In this document: piece after piece, positions 26,084 to 34,289 of the stretch | Layout of the letters: every line of letters starts with the position of its first letter | Position numbering within the stretch: the stretch's first letter is position 1 | Assembly (NCBI GenBank): GCA_034414595.1 | Contig: DAOULY010000012.1 | Coordinates: 124,001-188,000, forward strand | Reading direction: 5' to 3' | DNA from: DAOULY01 sp034414595 | GTDB lineage: Bacteria; Chloroflexota; Dehalococcoidia; SZUA-161; JAUWZY01 | DNA: 64,000 nucleotides | Translations under genes and position numbers: made by a program | Notes under the pieces: model-generated | The model's database searches: none | What the model saw: only the letters and a program-made list of their open reading frames with translations | Told to the model about the DNA's origin: nothing

Positions 26084-27127
26084 CTAATCAAGCGCCTGCA
26101 CCTGCTCCTCAATGTCCAGAGCTTCAACTTCCAGAACTTGCAACGGACCCTGCATGAAGTCTCTACGCTGTCTATACTCAGCCATTTCTCCTGCTCTGCT
26201 TCTTCCCATGGTTCTGAAGAAAGCAACATGGACTACTTCCTTACGATATACAAGTGCAGAACCTACGATGCGCTTTCCCTCAAATCTATAGTCCCAGCCA
26301 TTCCCCACCGACTTGTATTTCTTTCCTCTACACTTTGTGGTCTCTTCAAGAAAAGCCTTCGCCGTCTCGACAGATGGCGCGTTCCTCTTTCCCCTTTTCC
26401 TTAAAAGCGCCTCCATGGCATAGCTCTTCACCAATTTTGTGTGAAGTATTTCATATGCGGACTCCAGTGAAACAACATCGAATGCTGCAACCTTACCATT
26501 GACGAAGACAAGCAGCCCCCTCTGATGGGGCACATATTTGAAGGCATTTAAATATTTTTCCAGATCAATCGTTTCATGTTCATAGACGTCCTTCATCGCA
26601 CCTGTTGCCGAACTAACCCCGGCACGCGCTGACATTTCCTCAATCTCTCCCCAAATAGCTCCCTGGTCCGACGCATATCTCCCTGACCGCTCCAACTCCT
26701 CAGCGATGGAAGCTGCCTGCTTCACTCTAATTCTGGGAGAAGCGACCACCTCCGAACTCTCAAACTCCTCAGATACGTAGGACCACCTACCATGTTCTGT
26801 ACAACTGACCGGGATGACGGTTTCTGATTCCCTATTTAGCAGAATTGTCGTGTTCAAGACCCTATTCTGCTTTGCGCCTGCAAGCTCTTCACCAGCGAGA
26901 AGAAGGACTGGAATCCTGGCTCTATTCGCCACCTTCAGTTCAGGCACAGAGCCACCATGGGTGACTTCCGTGACCGATAGAAGGTTCTTATCCAGCGCTT
27001 CCTTCAGAGTAAGGTATTTGATGCTATAGTTCGTGGATGAAAGCAGTGGAATGACCCCCATGTTTTTGAACTGCTGTAATTTCCCAAACTGCAGTTTGGA
27101 CACGTAGTCGGCTATTAGTGCTTCCAT
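26084..27127 (-). CDS. ARPP-1 domain-containing protein
   Basis: A 347-residue protein whose core (THGGSVPELKVANRARIPVLLLAGEELAGAKQNRVLN, read in parts) is typical of the ARPP-1 domain, found with ADP-ribosylglycohydrolases and Rhodanese-phosphatase proteins. Its biochemical role is not established. The C-terminal half has AFDVVSLE and a FLEETTKC stretch. The ATG at 27127 follows GGAGG. A consensus-like promoter stands immediately upstream on the minus strand. It lies in the accessory region bracketed by tRNA-Pro copies, so transfer from elsewhere is plausible. Confidence 0.75.
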   Translation of the reverse strand: MEALIADYVSKLQFGKLQQFKNMGVIPLLSSTNYSIKYLTLKEALDKNLLSVTEVTHGGSVPELKVANRARIPVLLLAGEELAGAKQNRVLNTTILLNRESETVIPVSCTEHGRWSYVSEEFESSEVVASPRIRVKQAASIAEELERSGRYASDQGAIWGEIEEMSARAGVSSATGAMKDVYEHETIDLEKYLNAFKYVPHQRGLLVFVNGKVAAFDVVSLESAYEILHTKLVKSYAMEALLRKRGKRNAPSVETAKAFLEETTKCRGKKYKSVGNGWDYRFEGKRIVGSALVYRKEVVHVAFFRTMGRSRAGEMAEYRQRRDFMQGPLQVLEVEALDIEEQVQALD

Positions 27128-27151
27128 TCTTTCACCTCCCCGATGCGGAAT

Positions 27152-27180
27152 ACTCTAATCGGCTGTTCTCTTTTTGTCAA
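27152..27180 (-). promoter_or_regulatory. Promoter of the ARPP-1 gene
   Basis: On the minus strand TTGACA (27180-27175) and TAGAGT (27157-27152) are 17 bases apart. The start codon lies 24 bases after the -10 box and has a GGAGG site. No operator-like repeat is apparent. Confidence 0.6.
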
Positions 27181-27397
27181 GAGCCATATTGCCATCATGC
27201 TAATTATGATATCTCCAGTCATTAAAAATGCCGACAGCTATCTGGAATCGAAATTTCTGACTATGAAGCCAAGAGGGAAAGAGAATAGCAATGAAGTTAG
27301 CAGACTCCTCAACATCATGAAGGGCTGTATTCTACACGTTCCTGAAGCACGCCTGACAGCTCACTCCAGCACACCCGTGTTGCAACAAGCTGGCTAA

Positions 27398-27556
27398 TCA
27401 AACAAGCAGGTAAATCAACGCTAAGCCGGTCAGGGCTAAGCCAGCTTTACCGTGGCAAATTAGTTTACCTCTATCATGCCACTTACCATAGCTCAGTCGG
27501 TGCTGTAACGCCATTCCAGAGCCAATTAGAGCGAGCCATCTTGCCACTTCTTCCAT
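27398..27556 (-). CDS. Small putative membrane protein (52 residues)
   Basis: A short protein starting MEEVARWLALIGSG with a weakly hydrophobic N-terminal helix, a basic middle (RLSYGKWHDRGK), and a clear C-terminal membrane helix (AGLALTGLALIYLLV). AGAGG lies five bases before the ATG at 27556, which is much better than the longer frame beginning at 27643. I do not recognise a family. Nothing else in 27128-27830 seems to be coding. Confidence 0.5.
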   Translation of the reverse strand: MEEVARWLALIGSGMALQHRLSYGKWHDRGKLICHGKAGLALTGLALIYLLV

Positions 27557-27614
27557 ATCAACCTCTCCCTCCAAATATACGAGCCTGGGGTGTAATTGAC
27601 TATCCCACAAATGT

Positions 27615-27643
27615 ATGGTTTTTGAGTGAGGACAAAAAACCAT
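27615..27643. other. Inverted repeat in an intergenic gap
   Basis: ATGGTTTTT (27615-27623) is the exact reverse complement of AAAAACCAT (27635-27643), leaving an 11-base loop. The A- and T-rich arms could form a weak bidirectional terminator between the small membrane gene and the next rightward gene. Confidence 0.35.
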
Positions 27644-27830
27644 AATGGTGTAGCTATTCTAGGCGACCCTGAGTCCCCATTTGTTCCTTTCGAATCGGGC
27701 ACGACGAACTCACACGGGAGAAAACCATGCACCACCAATGCTGCAAATACAAGCAGGGGCAAGTGCTCATCGTAATAGACAGATACGAGAGGCGATGGTA
27801 TACTCCAGCTAATAAGGCGGGGATAGCCAC

Positions 27831-28385
27831 TTGAATCGAATATTGACTACTTTAGCAATAAGCATTCCGCTGATATGTTTGGGAATTCTATTTTTGTCTG
27901 AGCCCGATACATTTATAGCTTGGACTGGCTTCCTTCTCATTGGCCTGGGCACGCTCTTATTCCTCATATGGGGAATCGTTGGTTACTTTATAAAATACGA
28001 TACAAGATATGAATTAGACCCTGATGGGCGGATGGACATCATATTTAAGCTACCCCTGTGGAAGAACTTTGTGGTGCTGATTCCACCAGACATAGGTGAC
28101 CTTGAAGCCCAGATCAGGTATAGATTTGAAGATGAAAATGGCTGGCAATGGCAGTCGCCCACTTCGGCAGCACCCATGAATAGAGATGAAATCAAAACGG
28201 TAATGGTTTGGAGGCAAGATGCAGAAAATCGGCTATTCAAAGTGGACGAAATATCAACACCATTGCCTACCAGGTTTATATTGAGTGTTCGCCTACTACG
28301 CCGAGCAGACAGAAAATGCATGGCCGAATTTGATTTAGGATATGGACAAGCCAGCGTGCCAGGCGAGCCCAAGCTTAACCTCTGA
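27831..28385 (+). CDS. Hypothetical membrane-anchored protein
   Basis: A 184-residue protein with two membrane helices near the N-terminus (about residues 5-22 and 28-52) and a soluble beta-rich C-terminal part of about 130 residues. The TTG start at 27831 has a GGGGA stretch upstream. No family was recognised. The soluble part contains WQWQSPTSAAP and RFILSVRLLRRAD. The gene stands alone in the accessory region. Confidence 0.6.
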   Translation: MNRILTTLAISIPLICLGILFLSEPDTFIAWTGFLLIGLGTLLFLIWGIVGYFIKYDTRYELDPDGRMDIIFKLPLWKNFVVLIPPDIGDLEAQIRYRFEDENGWQWQSPTSAAPMNRDEIKTVMVWRQDAENRLFKVDEISTPLPTRFILSVRLLRRADRKCMAEFDLGYGQASVPGEPKLNL

Positions 28386-28616
28386 CAGTCGATGCCAACT
28401 GCAGTAAGATAACCTTGATAGAAGCCACATTCACAACCGCAAAAGTTGCTGTTCCAAACTTTGTTTGCTTCATTCTACCAATACTTTTTGTCTTTTTCTT
28501 CAGTTTTGCACTTAACATGATACTGCAGTACTGTAAATTGGGACTTCGGTTAGCGCAAAACATTGCGCAAGCTTGACTCACTCTAAGGAGGAGCTCTCCC
28601 AGCGAGACTGACTCAA

Positions 28617-28958
28617 TTACAACTCGCCCAGTTCATCCAATACCTTGACTACTCTTAGGGACTCAGCGATGCCGGTGACACCACTCATTCCCACTGCCAC
28701 TGACAGAGTCTCCAATATTTCGTCCCTATTGGCTCCCGCTTCAATTGCATGCTCAGTTTGGGCAAGAATACAGTTGGTGATTGCACCTCTCAATGCTATC
28801 CCCAAAGCTATCAACCGCTTGACTTTGGTGCTAAGCGCCCCATCCCTAAATACCGCATCACCTAGAGCAGCTTCAGCAGCCATCACAGTTGGCAGTCTCT
28901 GCCCAAGCTTACGAAGAAGCTCCTTACGTTCCTCGTTCAGTTCTATCTGGCTTTCCAC
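28617..28958 (-). CDS. Carboxymuconolactone decarboxylase (AhpD-like) family protein
   Basis: A 113-residue all-helical protein with the CMD-family pattern KVKRLIALGIALRG followed by CILAQTEHAIEAGANRDEI. Family members form trimers or hexamers and act as decarboxylases or as peroxidase partners. The active pair Cys-x2-Cys is reduced to one Cys (CILA), so AhpD-like disulfide chemistry is unlikely. The GTG start at 28958 follows AAGGAGG. It is not in an operon with neighbours. Confidence 0.85.
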   Translation of the reverse strand: MESQIELNEERKELLRKLGQRLPTVMAAEAALGDAVFRDGALSTKVKRLIALGIALRGAITNCILAQTEHAIEAGANRDEILETLSVAVGMSGVTGIAESLRVVKVLDELGEL

Positions 28959-29319
28959 GATCGAAACCTCCTTGTTCGGTGTCTGCAGGGTAGCAGCAAT
29001 ATCAAGATACCGTCATACCTTTCTTCAAACAGCAACTCGCACTCTCTTAATTGTATGCCCAGGATACTCAGCACACAAGATCCTATCCATGGCTTCGTTA
29101 TTTTTTCAAAAAATCCTGGGTGCTATGTGGGAAAAGTCAAAGGGATGTGTGGCCCACACCCCCTAAATCAGAGAGGTCTGCAGTACACACAGCCGGCGTA
29201 CTTATGCTTCGAGGATTGCTCGCTGTCTAACTGGCCAAGCAGGGAACCTGGTACCCACAGCTAAGTAATTCTATCGCTCAGACGGAATACCAATCGCACG
29301 TTCGGAGATCAGCGTACCA
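28959..29319. other. Gap without a supported gene
   Basis: About 360 bases hold no credible reading frame, tRNA or strong hairpin. A rightward frame at 29055-29264 lacks a ribosome site and has protein composition unlike real genes, so I do not call it. Confidence 0.5.
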
Positions 29320-29409
29320 TCAGACACTCCCACGCTGACGCATCCACCAAAACGCAACCAGCAGCCCAACAAGCACAACGGCAAGCACGATAGTGAGCCA
29401 AATCGGCAT
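29320..29409 (-). CDS. Very small single-helix membrane protein (29 residues)
   Basis: A 29-residue frame starts at ATG 29409 with AAAGGAG at ideal spacing. It encodes MPIWLTIVLAVVLVGLL and ends after a short basic tail (MRQRGSV). The product is one transmembrane helix with positive residues at the C-terminal side. Such miniproteins often modulate a larger membrane partner. The nearest membrane gene is at 29638-29943 on the same strand, upstream of it. No known family was recognised. Confidence 0.5.
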   Translation of the reverse strand: MPIWLTIVLAVVLVGLLVAFWWMRQRGSV

Positions 29410-29637
29410 TAGTGCTTCTCCTTTCCTTTGCCTAAATATTTGCCCTTGAGTTGCATCTGTTCCTTATTATTAACGCAATTATATTAAGTCACCATTACTC
29501 AGGCAAGGCCCATAGTCGAGAGTTCGCTATTCTGGCTAAAATCTCCCGATGGAAATCCAAATTGAATCGGAGGTGCCGCGGCGCATATCCACTCCCCAAT
29601 GTGCACGACAATGCCTTAAAATCCCCAGCACATCCAA

Positions 29638-29943
29638 TCATGATAGCCTGTCTCTCCCAAGCCTCTGACTTAACATCCTTTGGCCCATTATCACCGCTAC
29701 TAAAACCAATATACTTCCGAAGCCTACCCCCATGATGCCGAGCCCTCTAATTTTGGCGGGGCTAACGGCGTACTCCGCCACGAAAGCGTTTTCCTGCGAC
29801 GACCACCAATATCTTTCTGGTTCACCCCAAAACGTTTGAATGAACGCTTCCGGAGCGATGGCTGCCCATATGCCAAAAGCCAACACAGCTAGGCCAATCA
29901 ACAATAATATTGCGATCCCAAGGTAACGCATCCGAACTTTCAT
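29638..29943 (-). CDS. Hypothetical two-helix membrane protein
   Basis: About 101 residues with two membrane helices: YLGIAILLLIGLAVLAFGIW near the N-terminus and a second near residue 65-90 (GLGIMGVGFGSILVLVAVIMG). The loop between them contains PERYWWSSQENAF. The start could be ATG 29943, ATG 29961 or ATG 29931; the first is chosen by a distant GGAG. No family is recognised. A 29-residue membrane frame lies downstream on the same strand. Confidence 0.5.
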   Translation of the reverse strand: MKVRMRYLGIAILLLIGLAVLAFGIWAAIAPEAFIQTFWGEPERYWWSSQENAFVAEYAVSPAKIRGLGIMGVGFGSILVLVAVIMGQRMLSQRLGRDRLS

Positions 29944-30139
29944 GTCTACATCAACTCCCATGCTCTACTGTTTGGTCCGGCACATATCATCCATATAAAG
30001 TGCATTATAGCAAGTTACCATAAGTAACACAAGACTTCCGAAAGGCTATATCTCAAGAGATGGGCTTTTCAGAACTTCAAGCTGTCATTGACAAGGCGAG
30101 TATACCTCTGCACCCCCTCCAGAGATTCACATTTGCCTC

Positions 30140-30168
30140 TTGACCTCGTGTTAAACATGATATACAAT
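30140..30168 (+). promoter_or_regulatory. Promoter of the RHH gene, apparently leaderless
   Basis: TTGACC (30140-30145) and TACAAT (30163-30168) have a 17-base spacer. Only six bases separate the -10 box from the ATG at 30175, so transcription should start on or beside the start codon. No Shine-Dalgarno sequence is present. Confidence 0.65.
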
Positions 30169-30174
30169 GCTGCC

Positions 30175-30336
30175 ATGAAGCAGGAAGAGCAAAGGAAGTT
30201 TTCAGGAATAAGGATCAGGCCAAGCATTCTACATCAAGCTCGTGTTGCTGCTGTTACTCAGAAGAAGACCATAGGTCAATGGCTCGAAGAGGCGATAGTG
30301 GAGAAGATTAAGCGAGAAGAGAGTGCTCGGCAATGA
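30175..30336 (+). CDS. Ribbon-helix-helix (antitoxin-like) protein
   Basis: A 53-residue protein with the RHH pattern: a short strand (KFSGIRIRPSI), then helix LHQARVAAVTQKK, turn TIG, and helix QWLEEAIVEKIKREE. It should dimerise and bind DNA, as Arc/CopG/antitoxin proteins do. No toxin gene is obvious; the next frame overlaps its stop in ATGA and encodes a membrane protein. The ATG at 30175 is set by the promoter placed six bases ahead; a longer frame from 30088 runs through that promoter. A copy of its C-terminal helix occurs at 22189. Confidence 0.7.
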   Translation: MKQEEQRKFSGIRIRPSILHQARVAAVTQKKTIGQWLEEAIVEKIKREESARQ

Positions 30337-30747
30337 AGTATGTACTTAGAATAATTGGGGCTCTTCTTCTGTCATTCCTTACTGGGAGTGCTGTTCGTTC
30401 TAATCGCAGGTAAGGAACAGGCAGGTGCTTTCTTCTTTATCTTCTCCATCGCAGGTTTGGTTGCTTATTCTGTTCTCTTGCTTTGGACTCGAGAGCGAGA
30501 CAAGGCTCTCTTTCGCTTCAGCTTGATTTTCGGGATAGAGTGGCTTGCGCTTCCAATAGCGGCGTGGGTCAATGCGAAGCAGGCAACAACCTTCGGGGGA
30601 GCGATAGGCAGCGGTCTCCTACTCGCCATATCGCTACCTATTGGCGTAGGCATGGGCCTGCTCTTTCTTCTTCTGGCATTGGTCATATTCAGGCCAAAGC
30701 TCAAAGCTGCCAATGGTCAGGATAACCAGTCAAACGCCCAAACATGA
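30333..30747 (+). pseudogene. Membrane protein gene with an apparent one-base frameshift
   Basis: The ATG at 30333 overlaps the RHH stop (ATGA) and opens a hydrophobic frame (MKYVLRIIGALLLSF) that stops after 26 residues. The next frame continues with GVLFVLIAGKEQAGAFFF and three or four more membrane helices to 30747. Removing one C in the TTCCTT at 30375-30380 joins them into one smooth N-terminal membrane helix. So a one-base insertion, real or from sequencing, has split the gene. Alternatively translation could start at the TTG at 30355 and skip the N-terminal part. The family is unknown. Confidence 0.6.
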
Positions 30748-30875
30748 GAGGTTTTTCTGACCCTGGACTGACTTACAGGTAGCGTAGGGCAGGCAGGTAA
30801 TAGCTGGAACACTACTTCACCCACTAGCCGTAGACCGCATAACTGATCAAGAAGAAAGAAGATACAGCAAAAGCT

Positions 30876-30930
30876 TCAGCTTCAATCATCGGGGTGTAGA
30901 CGGAATTTAGCACGCATGGTTTGGGACCAT
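30876..30930 (+). pseudogene. Degenerate 5' half of tRNA-Pro
   Basis: These 55 bases match 22448-22503, comprising 13 bases of 5' flank and the tRNA-Pro sequence through the anticodon arm (GCATGGTTTGGGACCAT intact). The D arm is altered with one missing base, and the T arm and 3' acceptor strand are absent, so it cannot fold as tRNA. It marks the right edge of the accessory region. Confidence 0.8.
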
Positions 30931-31043
30931 ATGGAGCACTCTTATCAACTCGGGCAGCTGGCAGAGCTTTTTTGATTGACTCATAAATGGCTGTAGTGAT
31001 AAGCTTAAAGCAGGCGAAGATGTATGGAAGGAGGGTTCGTTGA

Positions 31044-32189
31044 TTGGCTGACGGACTGAAGACACTGGAGAGCATTAGGAAGATAAATAGCGCGTTCCCC
31101 TACGCCGAGCCTGTTAGAGAGTGGAAACGCCAGGGTAAAAAGGGAGTAGGCTGGTTGTGCAACTATGTACCCGAGGAAATCATACACGCAGCAGGGATGC
31201 TGCCTATAAGGGTCACCGGTGACTCAAGAGAATTAGAGCTCGACGATGCTGATGCCTATCTACACATATACCACTGTTCATTCAGCCGAAGTTGCCTCCA
31301 GCTGGCACTGGATGGACAATTCGATTTCTTGGATGGCTTTACGGCCGCTGCTATGTGCGATGGCTCTCGACGGCTGACTGATGTCTGGCGCGCTTACTGT
31401 CCTGTTCCCGTTATCTATACCCTCGATGTGCCTCGTAAATACGAGAACATAGAGCAGGACTTCTATCGCGAGGAGCTGGTGAGATTTAAAAAGAATTTGG
31501 AGGAATTCTCCGGTGTTACCATCTCGGAACCGGCGTTGAGACAGTCGATCGCTGTGTACAACAAGACGAGAACGCTTCTCAAGAAGCTGTCAGAGCTTAT
31601 GAAAGCGGATAACCCGCCGATCTCAGGGACAGAATTCCTAGAGGTCTGCAACGCCTCCGTGAGAATGCCCCGAGACGAGTTCAATCAGCTCCTTGAGGAG
31701 TTGGTGGACGAGGCCAGCAACTCCAAGCGGGCGCTACAGGGTAAGGTCAGGCTGATGGTCATCGGCTGCATATTGAACAATCCCGATTACATCGCTGGTA
31801 TCGAGGAGCTGGGAGGTCTGGTGGTCACCGATGCGCTCTGCAATGCCACCAGGTACTGGTGGAAGCCAGTGGATGAGAGCATCGATCCCCTGACGGCGCT
31901 CTCGGAGCGCTATTTGACCAACTTTCCCTGTCCCCGCATGGTTCCTCATGACTTAAGGCACGAGCAAGTGCTTGAGCTGGCCAGGGAGTTTCGGGTCGAG
32001 GGCGTGGTCTATGAGATATTGCGCTACTGTAATCACCACATCTTTGAATTCCCCATCCTGCAAATCAAACTGGAGGAGCAGGGTATACCCTCTCTGTGGC
32101 TTGACGGAGAATATGGGGCCGGGGCCACGGGACAGATGAAGACTCGAGTTCAGGCGTTCATTGAGATGCTCCTCGAGCGGAAGGAGTAA
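31044..32189 (+). CDS. 2-hydroxyacyl-CoA dehydratase / benzoyl-CoA reductase family subunit
   Basis: A 381-residue Fe-S subunit of the HgdB/BcrC family. The N-terminal CNYVPEEIIHAAG segment, the CSFSRSC motif, and later Cys residues (AMCDG, YCPVP) are the expected ligands. Such proteins bind a 4Fe-4S cluster and, with a second subunit and an ATP-driven activator, perform reductive dehydration or aromatic-ring reduction on acyl-CoA. The TTG start at 31044 follows AAGGAGGG. It is followed by a second subunit and two activators, as in class I benzoyl-CoA reductase operons, but the substrate remains open. Confidence 0.85.
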   Translation: MADGLKTLESIRKINSAFPYAEPVREWKRQGKKGVGWLCNYVPEEIIHAAGMLPIRVTGDSRELELDDADAYLHIYHCSFSRSCLQLALDGQFDFLDGFTAAAMCDGSRRLTDVWRAYCPVPVIYTLDVPRKYENIEQDFYREELVRFKKNLEEFSGVTISEPALRQSIAVYNKTRTLLKKLSELMKADNPPISGTEFLEVCNASVRMPRDEFNQLLEELVDEASNSKRALQGKVRLMVIGCILNNPDYIAGIEELGGLVVTDALCNATRYWWKPVDESIDPLTALSERYLTNFPCPRMVPHDLRHEQVLELAREFRVEGVVYEILRYCNHHIFEFPILQIKLEEQGIPSLWLDGEYGAGATGQMKTRVQAFIEMLLERKE

Positions 32190-32193
32190 GGTG

Positions 32194-33489
32194 ATGACAA
32201 CGAAGCCGAGGAAATCGAGAATAGATATAAACTACGATATGTGGTTCAAGGGGATGGACAACTGGGAGTCCATGTGCCGACATATGATCACCAAGTCCAC
32301 CACCCGGGCCAACACTAGGTATTATGAACTCTATCTGACATATTTTCAGAGGGTGCGCCAGGCCGTTGCGGATGATAAGCTTGCCGTCCACGCCACATCA
32401 GTGCCCGCTGAGCTCGTCTATGCTGCTGGATTGACCCCTGTGCTCATGGTCTCTTCCTCGTGGCAGATGGCCTATAGCCTGAAGAACTATGATGAGATGC
32501 TTGCCGAGGCCAAGGAATATGGGCTCACCGAGGAGGCATGCTCCGGGCACAGGATGATCTTCGCCTGGATGTCCAAGGGCTGGTTCCCCAGGCCAAGGGT
32601 GTTCGTCCATATTGGTCCCGGCTGCGACGCATTTGCCAGTTCAATGCGCGTTGCCGCGTATCTTTACGACGTGCCAGACTTTTACATCAATCCCCCCTAT
32701 TATCACGATGAGAAAGGGGATAAGTATCTGGAGCTGGAATTTCAGCGCATGCTCAACTTCCTCGAAGAGCAGACGGGCGAGAAGATAGATTTGGACCGGT
32801 TTAGGGAGATAATGAAGCTTTGTTATAAACAGTACCAGCTTTTCGAAGAGGTGCGTGATCTTCGCAAGGCGGTCCCCTCCCCAATGGTGAATCGGCAAGC
32901 CTGGCAGATGAACTGGATAAACTGGATCTATGCGGGTACCCAAGAGGCTGTGGACTATTTTGAGATCCTGCGCGATGAACTCAAGGAGAGGGTGGAACAG
33001 GGCATAGGGCCTGTTCCCAAGGAGGAAAAGTTCCGAGTCCTCGACCTCTTCATGCATCCTGCTCATGCCTTCAAGCTCCTCGATCAGATGCAGGCGGAGT
33101 TGGGAGTGAGCGTGGTCGCTGAGGAGCTCATCCGCTACACCAAGGGCGCTAGGTCTCTTGAATTCGATCCCGAGCGCCCCTTGGAGTTCCTGGCCAAGAG
33201 ATGGGCACGTGGTCCTCTTTGGGCAACCCAGCACAGCCTGACCAAGGAATGGGTCGAGTTGTCTGTGGAGGATGCCCTGGACTATAAGGCTAATGGTGCC
33301 ATCTGGTGGGATAATCAGGCTTGTCGCCAGGTCGGTGCCAAGAGAATGCTCAAAGACGGCTTGGCTGAGATCGGCATCCCCACGGCGGATATGACCTGTG
33401 ATATCTGCGATCCCGCCTTCGTGACCATGGCGCAGATGAGGGAGAAGCTGGAGGAGTACTTGGAAATGCTGGAAGCCCGCAAGAGCTGA
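32194..33489 (+). CDS. 2-hydroxyacyl-CoA dehydratase / benzoyl-CoA reductase family subunit
   Basis: A 431-residue partner subunit of the same superfamily (HgdA/BcrB size). It shows VPAELVYAAGLTPVL, but the residue aligned with the cluster Cys of its neighbour is not Cys (HATSVPAE). It also has GPGCDAF and a C-terminal NQACRQVG and CDICDP, which may ligate the cluster. ATG 32194 follows AAGGAG and lies four bases after the preceding stop, so it is cotranscribed. The longer upstream frame overlaps the previous gene and is rejected. Confidence 0.85.
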   Translation: MTTKPRKSRIDINYDMWFKGMDNWESMCRHMITKSTTRANTRYYELYLTYFQRVRQAVADDKLAVHATSVPAELVYAAGLTPVLMVSSSWQMAYSLKNYDEMLAEAKEYGLTEEACSGHRMIFAWMSKGWFPRPRVFVHIGPGCDAFASSMRVAAYLYDVPDFYINPPYYHDEKGDKYLELEFQRMLNFLEEQTGEKIDLDRFREIMKLCYKQYQLFEEVRDLRKAVPSPMVNRQAWQMNWINWIYAGTQEAVDYFEILRDELKERVEQGIGPVPKEEKFRVLDLFMHPAHAFKLLDQMQAELGVSVVAEELIRYTKGARSLEFDPERPLEFLAKRWARGPLWATQHSLTKEWVELSVEDALDYKANGAIWWDNQACRQVGAKRMLKDGLAEIGIPTADMTCDICDPAFVTMAQMREKLEEYLEMLEARKS

Positions 33490-33494
33490 GCGGA

Positions 33495-34289
33495 ATGAAG
33501 GTAGCAGGCATAGATGTCGGTAGCCTTTATACCAAGGCGGTGATCCTCGAAGATAGCACACTCCTGAGCTACAGCGTGATCACAACTGCGGATGTAGCGG
33601 ACGTGGCAGCCAGGGAGGCCCTGGACCATGCTCTACAGAATGCGGGCCTGAGTACCAAAGACACCGGTTATATTATCTCTACAGGCGCCCAGAGAAAGGA
33701 GGTCTCCTTCGTTCAGGCGCATCGAAGCACCATGGTTTGTCTATCCAAAGGGGCTCATTTGCTATTCCCTGCCGGCAGAACGGTGATCGATGTCGGGGCC
33801 GAAAACAGCTACGCCATCAAACTCAATGACAGAGGCGATGTCATCGACTTCACGGAAAATGACAAGTGCGCTGCCGGGGCCGGTATCTTCTTGGAGGCTA
33901 TGACCAAGCTGCTGGCGATGCCCTTAGATGAGATGATAGCCGCGGCTTTGAAGGCAGAGAACGCAGCGGAGATAAGCAGCACCTGCACCGTATTTGCTGA
34001 GCAAGAGATCATCTCCCACGCCTTCAGCATCCCCCCCGTACCTCTGAACGACATCATCGCTGGCATCCATGCCAGCCTGGCAGTAAGGGTCGCCGGTCTG
34101 GCCCGTAGGGTGCGAATAGCCCCTGAAGTGGTCCTGTGCGGGGGTGTAGCAAAAAATGCTGCCTTCGCTCAGAGGCTGGCCCTGAGATTGAACTCGGATT
34201 TGCTGATACCGCAAGAGCCTCAGATTGTTGCTGCTTTGGGGGCTGCCCTGATTGCCAGCGACCGTCTTCAGGCGCAAAAAGGTGACTAA
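33495..34289 (+). CDS. BadF/BadG/BcrA/BcrD-type ATPase activator (first)
   Basis: A 264-residue ASKHA-fold ATPase that energises electrons from ferredoxin into the dehydratase/reductase. Motifs: GIDVGSLYTKAVIL phosphate loop, VIDVGAENSYAIKL, and the CAAGAGIFLEAM Cys of the shared 4Fe-4S cluster, with CTVFAEQEI as the second Cys. Known dehydratase systems use one homodimeric activator (HgdC-like); class I benzoyl-CoA reductases have two different ones. A second activator gene overlaps the end of this gene, which favours a heterodimer. Confidence 0.9.
   Translation: MKVAGIDVGSLYTKAVILEDSTLLSYSVITTADVADVAAREALDHALQNAGLSTKDTGYIISTGAQRKEVSFVQAHRSTMVCLSKGAHLLFPAGRTVIDVGAENSYAIKLNDRGDVIDFTENDKCAAGAGIFLEAMTKLLAMPLDEMIAAALKAENAAEISSTCTVFAEQEIISHAFSIPPVPLNDIIAGIHASLAVRVAGLARRVRIAPEVVLCGGVAKNAAFAQRLALRLNSDLLIPQEPQIVAALGAALIASDRLQAQKGD

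Noticed and set aside
27143..27397. Rightward frame of 84 codons
   Set aside because: It has no ribosome site, runs through the leftward ARPP-1 promoter, and its product looks random.
30088..30174. N-terminal extension of the RHH protein
   Set aside because: It would be translated from sequence that contains the promoter, and its residues do not fit the RHH fold.
22448..30930. Simple integrase-mediated genomic island at tRNA-Pro
   Set aside because: No integrase gene is seen, and the repeated piece is the tRNA 5' half with 5' flank, whereas normal insertions repeat the 3' end.
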